A stretch of DNA of 6,102 nt, taken from the NCBI GenBank assembly GCA_903861445.1, contig CAIOUK010000221.1, forward strand, positions 1 to 6,102, in the 5' to 3' direction. This DNA is from an uncultured Verrucomicrobia subdivision 3 bacterium (GTDB lineage Bacteria; Verrucomicrobiota; Verrucomicrobiia; Limisphaerales; UBA11358). How positions within the stretch are numbered: the first letter of the stretch is position 1; every line of letters starts with the position of its first letter. Under the pieces are notes generated by a model, which worked only from the letters and a program-made list of their open reading frames with translations, was not told the DNA's origin and made no database searches. Made by a program: the position numbers and the translations under genes. Below, piece by piece: positions 1 through 5,389 of the stretch.

Positions 1-1232
1 AGTCGGAAAATTTTGACGTGATGCTCACGGATTTCCGCCTGCCGAACGAGGACGGCATGAAATTAATTTCGCGCGCGAAATCTTTGCCGAAGCCGCCGAT
101 CTGCATTTTGATGACGGCTTACGGTTCGGAGGAACTGGCCGTGGATGCGATGAAGCGGGGCGCGGATGATTACATCGCCAAAGGCCGGTTGCAGATTGAC
201 GAATTGGAAATGCGAATTGCCCGCGCGCTGAAACAACAGACGCTGGAAGTGGAAAATGTCTCGCTACGCAAGCAACTTGATTCCAAGTTCGGTCTGGAAA
301 AAATCGTCGGTCAGTCGCCGGTGATGACGGAGATTTTTGAAATTGTCCAACAAGTGGCACCAACGCGCGCGACGGTTTTGGTGCTGGGTGAAAGCGGCAC
401 GGGCAAGGAACTCATCGCGAAAGCCCTGCACCAATTGAGTCCGCGCGCGAAGCAGCCATTCGTCACCGTGCATTGCGCGGCGCTCGCGCCGACGCTGCTG
501 GAGAGTGAATTGTTCGGTCACGAGCGCGGCGCGTTCACCGGCGCGCACGAACGACGCATCGGCCGGTTTGAGCAGGCGCAGGGCGGCACGCTCTTTCTGG
601 ATGAGATCGGCGAAATTGACGCGACGATTCAGGTGAAGCTGCTCCGCTTCCTCGGCGAACGAACATTTGAGCGCGTCGGCTCCAACAAAACTTTGACCGC
701 CGACGTGCGGCTGGTGGCGGCGACAAATAAAAATCTGGAAGAACTCGTGAAGGCCGGGAAATTCCGCGAGGATTTATTTTTCCGCTTGCGCGTGGTGGAA
801 ATCAATCTGCCGCCGTTGCGCGAGCGGAGCGGCGATATTCCGCTGCTGGCGCAGAATTTCCTTCGCGAGTTCGCGAAGGAAAATGGTAAAGCGTTGAACG
901 ATTTCACGGTGGACGCGCTCGAAGCGTTGATGAATTTTTCGTGGCCGGGCAACGTGCGTGAATTGCGAACGGCCATTGAACACGCGGTGGTTTTGGCGCG
1001 CGGCGACCGGATTACGTTGCGCGATTTGCCGACCTCCGTGAAGCACGGCGGCGTGGTGGAACCGAGAATTTTGCAGGGCAAAGATTTGACGGTGAAGGAC
1101 GCGGAAAAACAACTGATCATCCGCGCGCTGAAAGAAACCGACGGCAACCGCACGCACGCGGCCAAAAAAATCGGCATGAGCCGGCGGACGTTTCACCGCA
1201 AACTACACGAATATAAATTGGAAGGATTTTAA
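1..1232 (+). CDS. Sigma-54-dependent response regulator, NtrC family (5' partial)
   Basis: Transcription activator of a two-component system: a partner histidine kinase phosphorylates the receiver, and the AAA+ ring then remodels sigma-54 RNA polymerase. The frame is open to the left edge (codons from base 3), so the N-terminal part of the receiver is missing; the GTG at 18 is internal. Numbering from that GTG, the phosphoacceptor is D5 (MLTDFRLP), followed by T33 and K55 at the expected 28 and 50 residue spacings. The AAA+ domain spans about 93-330: Walker A GESGTGKE (124-131), the sigma-54 contact loop GAFTGA (171-176), Walker B TLFLDE (191-196), probable arginine fingers R256/R258, and sensor II SWPGNVREL (308-316). 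A Fis-type helix-turn-helix lies at about 372-400. All catalytic motifs are intact. K55 is followed by Gly instead of the usual Pro. The target genes cannot be told from the sequence; the membrane protein 2 bases downstream is in the same operon. Family call is very secure, specific role unknown. Confidence 0.96.
   Translation, partial: SENFDVMLTDFRLPNEDGMKLISRAKSLPKPPICILMTAYGSEELAVDAMKRGADDYIAKGRLQIDELEMRIARALKQQTLEVENVSLRKQLDSKFGLEKIVGQSPVMTEIFEIVQQVAPTRATVLVLGESGTGKELIAKALHQLSPRAKQPFVTVHCAALAPTLLESELFGHERGAFTGAHERRIGRFEQAQGGTLFLDEIGEIDATIQVKLLRFLGERTFERVGSNKTLTADVRLVAATNKNLEELVKAGKFREDLFFRLRVVEINLPPLRERSGDIPLLAQNFLREFAKENGKALNDFTVDALEALMNFSWPGNVRELRTAIEHAVVLARGDRITLRDLPTSVKHGGVVEPRILQGKDLTVKDAEKQLIIRALKETDGNRTHAAKKIGMSRRTFHRKLHEYKLEGF
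857..882. repeat. Perfect 12-bp inverted repeat with 2-base loop inside the regulator gene
   Basis: The arms TTTCCTTCGCGA (857-868) and TCGCGAAGGAAA (871-882) are exact reverse complements around the bases GT. It lies in the AAA+ coding region, covering roughly the codons for FLREFAKE. It has no T-run on either side, so it is not a standard terminator. Function, if any, is unknown; the CCTTCGC string also occurs in the intergenic inverted repeat. Confidence 0.85.
1221..1225 (+). promoter_or_regulatory. Ribosome binding site of the membrane glycosyltransferase gene
   Basis: GAAGG lies 9 bases before the ATG at 1235 and is embedded in the last codons of the upstream response regulator. It supports the ATG at 1235 as the start and suggests translational coupling between the two genes. 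Confidence 0.6.
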
Positions 1233-1234
1233 CC

Positions 1235-3058
1235 ATGCTGCTGCACGAACAAATTCAAAGGCTGATTCACACCATCGAGGTCGGCAGCGGCCGGTTCTGG
1301 GTGCGCGTCATCCTGCTGACGGTGGCGGGTTTGACGCTGGCTGGCATTTATGATTTGACGGCGTATCGCAGTTTTAATTCGCCGGAAGCGATGGACGCGG
1401 CACAGGTCGCGCGGCACCTCACGGAAGGCAAGGGCTATACCACCGATTTCATCCGGCCCTTCAGCCTTTATTTGATGCGCAAACATGGTCAAGCCGCGCA
1501 TCCGGACGAACTGACCGCCACGAATGCCGACTTCGCACAAATCAACCGTCCGCATCCCGACCTCGCCAATCCGCCAGTGTATCCCACCGTGCTGGCGGGG
1601 CTGTTCGAAATCACCCAGCCGGACTGGAAGGCGCAAACCCACAAGCCGTTTTGGGCGGTGGGTGATCATTTCGCCCGCTATGCGCCGGAATTTTTCATCG
1701 CCCTTTTCAATCAACTGTTACTGCTGGCCGTCGTCGCGCTGACGTTTCTGCTCGCCAAAACTTTTTTTGATTCACTAACGGCGTGGTTGGCCGCTGGGCT
1801 GACCTTCGTTTCGGATGGACTGTGGAAATTCAGCGTCTCTGGCCAATCCACCATGCTGCTGCTGGTGATTTTTCTCGGAGTGGTTTGGTGCCTGACGAAA
1901 GTGGAGACGCTGACCCGCGCCGAACTGCCCAGCTCGCGGCGGCTGTTCTTTTTTGCGCTGGCAGCCGGCGCATTAACGGGATTGGGACTGTTGACCCGAT
2001 ATTCTTTTGGTTGGGTCATCGTGCCGGTGGTGATTTACCTAGCACTGTTCGGCGGACCGCGCCGCTCAGGGTTGGCGGTGGTCGCATTTCTGACCTTCGC
2101 CGCCGTGGTTGTGCCGTGGATCGCGCGCAATCTGGCCGTAAGCGGCACATTTTTCGGCACGGCGGGCTACGCCGTGGTGGAGGGCACGGCGGCCTTTCCC
2201 GGCTCACGGCTGATGCAATCGCTGAACCCCGACTTGACCTCGGCTTATTGGATAATGCCCTATCTCCGCAAGTTTCTGGAAAATGCGCGCAATCTTTTCC
2301 AAAGTGACCTGTTGCGGCTGGCCGGCGGGTGGCTTGGAATTCTATTTTTTGTCGGCTTCCTACTGAGCCTGACGAGCACCAGCGCGCGCCGAATGCGCTA
2401 CTTCACGATGGCCTGTCTCAGCGTGTTCTTGGTCGCGCAGGCACTGGGACGGACCCAATTGTCGAACCTTACTCCGGATATCAATTCCGAAAACCTGCTG
2501 GTCCTACTCACGCCTCTGGTGGTGATTTTCGGGATCGCAGCGTTTCTAAAATTAATTGATCAGATGAACCTGCCGTCGTTGCAAATGCGCTACTGGGCTA
2601 TCGGCCTGATGATCTTGCTCGCGAGTCTACAGCTCATCGCCACCCTGCTGCCGCCAAAAATTTCGCCCGTTGCCTACCCACCCTATTACCCGCCGGAAAT
2701 CCAAAAAATCTCCGACTGGATGCGCCCGGACGAATTGATGATGAGCGACATCCCCTGGGCCGTCGCATGGTATGGCGAACGTCAATGCACCTGGACCACC
2801 CTCAATGCCAAACGCGAATTCTTCGCGCTCAACGACAATCTCGCCAAACCCGTGCGCGCGCTTTACCTCACGCTGGTCACACTGGACGGAAAACTTTTCA
2901 GCGAATGTCTGCAGGGTGGCGTGGAGAGCTGGGGCAATTTCGTTCTAAAATCCAAGGTCGCAAACGACATTCCGCCCGGTTTCCCGCTGCGCGTCGCGCC
3001 TTACGGCCTGAGCACCGGTCTGTTCCTCACCGACCGGCAACGTTGGGAAACCCAATAA
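1235..3058 (+). CDS. Polytopic membrane protein, probable GT-C (family 39-like) glycosyltransferase
   Basis: Probable integral-membrane sugar transferase using a polyprenyl-phosphate-linked donor, as in the PMT/ArnT superfamily; donor and acceptor are unknown. The 607 residues show one N-terminal membrane helix (about 22-41), a long periplasmic-type loop (about 45-150), then roughly ten further hydrophobic segments (about 152-175, 181-199, 205-221, 237-252, 258-273, 278-296, 363-380, 388-405, 420-440, 451-472), and a soluble C-terminal domain (about 480-607). Family-like marks are the first-loop SPEAMDAAQVARHLTEGKGY (49-68, acidic E51 and D54), ANPPVYPTVLAGLF (111-124), LLTRYSFGWVI (252-262) and PWIARN (294-299). 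The first-loop acidic motif is atypical (EAMD where DEAxY is common), so activity is inferred. ATG at 1235 has GAAGG 9 bases upstream and follows the regulator stop by 2 bases, implying one operon. An alternative is a non-catalytic membrane protein with the same fold. Confidence 0.8.
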   Translation: MLLHEQIQRLIHTIEVGSGRFWVRVILLTVAGLTLAGIYDLTAYRSFNSPEAMDAAQVARHLTEGKGYTTDFIRPFSLYLMRKHGQAAHPDELTATNADFAQINRPHPDLANPPVYPTVLAGLFEITQPDWKAQTHKPFWAVGDHFARYAPEFFIALFNQLLLLAVVALTFLLAKTFFDSLTAWLAAGLTFVSDGLWKFSVSGQSTMLLLVIFLGVVWCLTKVETLTRAELPSSRRLFFFALAAGALTGLGLLTRYSFGWVIVPVVIYLALFGGPRRSGLAVVAFLTFAAVVVPWIARNLAVSGTFFGTAGYAVVEGTAAFPGSRLMQSLNPDLTSAYWIMPYLRKFLENARNLFQSDLLRLAGGWLGILFFVGFLLSLTSTSARRMRYFTMACLSVFLVAQALGRTQLSNLTPDINSENLLVLLTPLVVIFGIAAFLKLIDQMNLPSLQMRYWAIGLMILLASLQLIATLLPPKISPVAYPPYYPPEIQKISDWMRPDELMMSDIPWAVAWYGERQCTWTTLNAKREFFALNDNLAKPVRALYLTLVTLDGKLFSECLQGGVESWGNFVLKSKVANDIPPGFPLRVAPYGLSTGLFLTDRQRWETQ

Positions 3059-3060
3059 AA

Positions 3061-4074
3061 TCAAGCTGCCGCGCGCCGGAGCCGATCGGCGATGCCGGAC
3101 CATTCCGGCGAATCCGGCGGCGCTTCCACCACAATCAGCTGCGCGCCCGCCGCGTCGCAGTGGTGCAGCTCGCCGTAAAGTGCACGCGCAAACGCCTCCG
3201 CATCGTGCGGCATCACGCTTACGTCCGCAAAATGTTCGCCAGCCGGAATATGCGTGTGCGCGATGACAAAGCTGGTTGCCGGTTCAAAGTTGCGGGCCGC
3301 CAGTTGCCCGCGCAGTTCGGCTTCGTCATGCCAATCCAAAACTACCAGCTTGGCCTTGGGTGAATAATGTTTCGCCAACAAACCCGGACTGCGTAATGCC
3401 GATTCTGGATTCTGGATTCTGGATTCTGGATTCTGGATTTCGCCGCCAACAGCGGCGAGCGACTCCGCGTGAATCATCCCCGGCCGCAACACACGCGGCG
3501 GTGACACCGTCAAATCCAAAACCGTGGATTCGATGCCGACCTGCGACTGGCCGCCGTCCACGATGAGCGGAATTTTCCCGCCGAGCTGCGCGTGAACATG
3601 GGCCGCATTCGTCGGCGAAATCTGGTTGGACAAATTTGCGCTCGGTGCGGCCAGCGGAAAACCGCATTCGCGGATGACGGCTTGCATGAACGGATGGCTG
3701 GGCCAGCGCACGCCGACCGTTTCGCCGCCGGCAGTGACGGCATCGGGAATTTTTCCCGCGCGCGGCAAAACCAACGTCAGCGGGCCGGGCCAGAAGGATT
3801 TGGAAAATTTCTCTGCCAGTTCGGAAAAGTTTTTTACACAGTCACGCACCATTTCGTTTCCCGTGATATGGACGATGATGGGATTGTGCGATGGCCGGCC
3901 TTTGATTTGAAAAATCTTGGCGACGGCGTTTTCGTCCAGCGCGTTCGCGGCGAGACCATAGACCGTTTCGGTGGGCAACGCGACGACTTCACCGGCGCGC
4001 AGTAAGTCGGCGGCGCGGCGGACAGCTTGCTGAAACAGCGCCGACGTGTGGGTGGCTAAAATTTCCGTATTCAT
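3061..4074 (-). CDS. sua5: L-threonylcarbamoyladenylate synthase, two-domain Sua5 type
   Basis: Cytoplasmic enzyme that makes threonylcarbamoyl-AMP from threonine, bicarbonate and ATP, the first step of t6A37 synthesis in ANN-decoding tRNAs; TsaB/TsaD/TsaE then transfer the group. The 337 residues hold the YrdC domain (about 15-205), with PTETVYGLAANA (34-45), KGRPSHNP (58-65), APSANLSNQISPT (143-155) and GIESTVLDL (180-188), then PRVLRPGMI and a linker, then the Sua5 domain (about 229-337) beginning SPGLLAKHYSPKA and ending ADRLRRAAA. The linker (213-226) holds two copies of a heptapeptide, IQNPESR and IQNPESA, encoded by a 7-bp tandem repeat; this is not a usual part of the family. The ATG at 4074 is the only possible start: the frame has no other ATG, GTG or TTG before an upstream stop at 4120-4122. 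No Shine-Dalgarno is visible, and the leader lies in an inverted repeat. It is downstream of the ABC genes on the same strand and converges on the glycosyltransferase gene. Confidence 0.97.
   Translation of the reverse strand: MNTEILATHTSALFQQAVRRAADLLRAGEVVALPTETVYGLAANALDENAVAKIFQIKGRPSHNPIIVHITGNEMVRDCVKNFSELAEKFSKSFWPGPLTLVLPRAGKIPDAVTAGGETVGVRWPSHPFMQAVIRECGFPLAAPSANLSNQISPTNAAHVHAQLGGKIPLIVDGGQSQVGIESTVLDLTVSPPRVLRPGMIHAESLAAVGGEIQNPESRIQNPESALRSPGLLAKHYSPKAKLVVLDWHDEAELRGQLAARNFEPATSFVIAHTHIPAGEHFADVSVMPHDAEAFARALYGELHHCDAAGAQLIVVEAPPDSPEWSGIADRLRRAAA
3401..3439. repeat. Heptanucleotide tandem repeat (GATTCTG)5.6 inside sua5
   Basis: Five perfect copies of GATTCTG are followed by GATT, with no mismatch. 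On the coding (-) strand the unit is CAGAATC. Because 7 and 3 share no factor, the coding reads a 21-base, 7-codon cycle giving the heptapeptide I-Q-N-P-E-S-R, and the repeat is free of stop codons in all six frames. It sits in the linker between the YrdC and Sua5 domains of the encoded enzyme. Confidence 0.97.
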
Positions 4075-4077
4075 CCG

Positions 4078-4180
4078 AAAAACTGTCGCGCGAAGAACGC
4101 GATGGTGGCGAAGGAAAAACTAATTTGATTTCAGACCGAATACTTTCCCGCCTTCGCCACCTTTGTGTTCTTCGCGCGAC
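4078..4180 (-). terminator. Possible rho-independent terminator of the ABC transporter operon
   Basis: Read on the - strand, the long hairpin begins right after the permease TGA; two bases past its base comes a T5 run (complement of A5 at 4078-4082), followed by CGG and the sua5 ATG. Hairpin plus T-run has the form of an intrinsic terminator. Against this, the loop is 36 bases, the T-run is short, and the 3' end would fall just before the sua5 start codon, leaving sua5 dependent on readthrough or on a promoter within the loop or permease gene. Confidence 0.4.
4085..4180. repeat. Intergenic 30-bp inverted repeat with 36-base loop
   Basis: The left arm (4085-4114) and right arm (4151-4180) are reverse complements at 27 of 30 positions: 14 outer pairs (4085-4098 with 4167-4180), a 5-base middle block with 3 mismatches, and 11 inner pairs (4104-4114 with 4151-4161). 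The right arm ends at the base next to the permease stop codon, and the left arm ends 10 bases from the sua5 ATG. The element therefore fills almost the whole 106-base gap (4075-4180). The arms consist of short TTCGC/TTTGTG/TTCTTCGCG strings. No open reading frame lies in the loop. It could be a dispersed REP- or MITE-like palindrome, an mRNA-stabilising hairpin, or a terminator. Confidence 0.93.
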
Positions 4181-5389
4181 TCATTCATACCGCAAAGCTT
4201 CAATCGGGTCGAGCCGCGAAGCTTTCCAGGCCGGATAAAAGCCAGAAAAGATACCGATTCCGGCGCTGGAAACGCAGGCGGCAACAACCCAAACAATTGG
4301 AGTCAAGGTCGGCCAGCCTGTAAAATGTGATGTAATAATCGAAGCTACCAAGCCAAGTGCGATTCCAAGAAATCCACCAATCACGCTCAGGGTCACCGCT
4401 TCAATCAAAAACTGAATCAGGATGTCGCGTCCACGCGCACCGACGGCCATGCGGATACCAATTTCGCGCGTCCGCTCGGTCACGCTGACGAGCATGATGT
4501 TCATGATGCCGATTCCGCCGACGATGAGCGACACACTGGCAATCGCACCGAGCAACCACTTCATGGTGTTGGTGGTTGAAGTCGCCATCGCCATCAATTC
4601 CAGTTGCGTGCGCACGGTGAAATCCGGCTCGGCGCTCTTGTGCCGTTCGCGCATGAGCGTGTTGATATCATCCTGCACTGGCGTGATGGAATCCTTGTCC
4701 GCCGCCTGCACCATGATGGAGTTCACAAACGTCCGCTTGGTGATGCGCCGCATGTGGCTCGTGTAGGGAATGATCACGACATCGTCCTGATCCTGGCCGA
4801 ACAAATTGAAACCCTTCGCGGCCAGCACGCCGACAATTTTGAACGGGATGTTGCGGATGATCAAGGTGTGGCCGATGGGTTCGTCCCCGACGAACAGCTG
4901 ATCCACCACCGTCTTGCCGATGACAGCGACCTTGGCGAGGCTGCGCACGTCGGCCTCGGTGAACATCGCGCCGTCGGCGATGTCCCAGTCGCGGATTTGG
5001 GTATAATCCGGAGCCTCGCCCTGCACCACCGTGTTCCAGTTCAAACCGTTTGCAAGAATTTGCGCGCGGTCGCGCACTTCGGGGCTGACGGCCACGACAT
5101 TGGCGACTTCATTTTTGATTGCGGTCGCATCTTCCACCGTCAACGTTGCCGCGCTGCCCCAGCCGCTGCGCGCGCCGCCGCTGGTGAAGTTGCCGGAGAA
5201 AACCGTGACGACATTTTGGCCGAGAGCGGCAACCTTGTCCTCAACCTGTTTGGATGCACCGGTGGTGATGCTGACTGACGCGATGACCGAGCCGACGCCG
5301 ATGATGACGCCGAGCATCGTCAGCAGCGAACGCATTTTGTTCCGCCTCAGCGCACGGGCGGCGAGTTTGAATGGCGCTAAAAATCTCAT
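4181..5389 (-). CDS. ABC transporter permease, MacB/FtsX type
   Basis: Inner-membrane subunit of a type VII (MacB-like) ABC transporter that drives export or extraction of substrates across the envelope together with its ATPase and, usually, a periplasmic adaptor. The 402 residues match the family's normal length when the ATPase is a separate protein. Order: cytoplasmic KLAARALRRNKMRSLLTMLG start, membrane helix 1 (about 21-43), a large periplasmic MacB-type domain (about 45-270), helix 2 (about 277-302), the cytoplasmic coupling segment SVTERTREIGIRMAVGARG (302-320), helix 3 (about 325-352), helix 4 (about 363-386) and the conserved tail YPAWKASRLDPIEALRYE (385-402). Its ATG overlaps the ATPase stop as ATGA (5386-5389), so the two are translationally coupled. 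The periplasmic domain gives no clue to substrate; macrolide, peptide or lipoprotein-related export are all possible. No damage seen. Confidence 0.95.
   Translation of the reverse strand: MRFLAPFKLAARALRRNKMRSLLTMLGVIIGVGSVIASVSITTGASKQVEDKVAALGQNVVTVFSGNFTSGGARSGWGSAATLTVEDATAIKNEVANVVAVSPEVRDRAQILANGLNWNTVVQGEAPDYTQIRDWDIADGAMFTEADVRSLAKVAVIGKTVVDQLFVGDEPIGHTLIIRNIPFKIVGVLAAKGFNLFGQDQDDVVIIPYTSHMRRITKRTFVNSIMVQAADKDSITPVQDDINTLMRERHKSAEPDFTVRTQLELMAMATSTTNTMKWLLGAIASVSLIVGGIGIMNIMLVSVTERTREIGIRMAVGARGRDILIQFLIEAVTLSVIGGFLGIALGLVASIITSHFTGWPTLTPIVWVVAACVSSAGIGIFSGFYPAWKASRLDPIEALRYE

Noticed and set aside
66..81. Perfect 16-bp palindrome ATTTCGCGCGCGAAAT inside the regulator gene.
   Set aside because: It is a GC-alternating stretch in coding DNA, shorter than the hairpin at 857-882, with no regulatory context; likely chance and codon composition.
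351..375. TGGCAC at 355-360, resembling the -24 half of a sigma-54 promoter.
   Set aside because: No TTGC-type -12 element follows at the right distance, and it lies inside the regulator coding region.
1783..2307. Open frame of 174 codons on the + strand overlapping the membrane protein gene.
   Set aside because: It lies wholly inside the glycosyltransferase frame, shows no family motif and is rich in Arg/Gly as expected from a shifted GC-rich gene.
3094..3109. 6-bp GC stem with 4-base loop (GCCGGA-CCAT-TCCGGC) just past the glycosyltransferase stop, as a possible terminator.
   Set aside because: There is no T-run after it and it encodes part of the Sua5 C-terminus; similar short stems are common in GC-rich DNA.
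3401..3439. The heptamer tract as a CRISPR remnant or a recombination site.
   Set aside because: The units are 7 bp and contiguous with no spacers, and there is no dyad symmetry; it is a simple tandem repeat.
4075..4180. The intergenic inverted repeat as terminal repeats of an insertion sequence.
   Set aside because: Only 36 bases lie between the arms, with no transposase and no visible target duplication; at most a MITE-like palindrome.
4604..5278. Open frame of 224 codons on the + strand opposite the ABC permease.
   Set aside because: It is antisense to a clear MacB-type permease, is His/Arg/Asp-rich, has no recognisable domain and no ribosome site.
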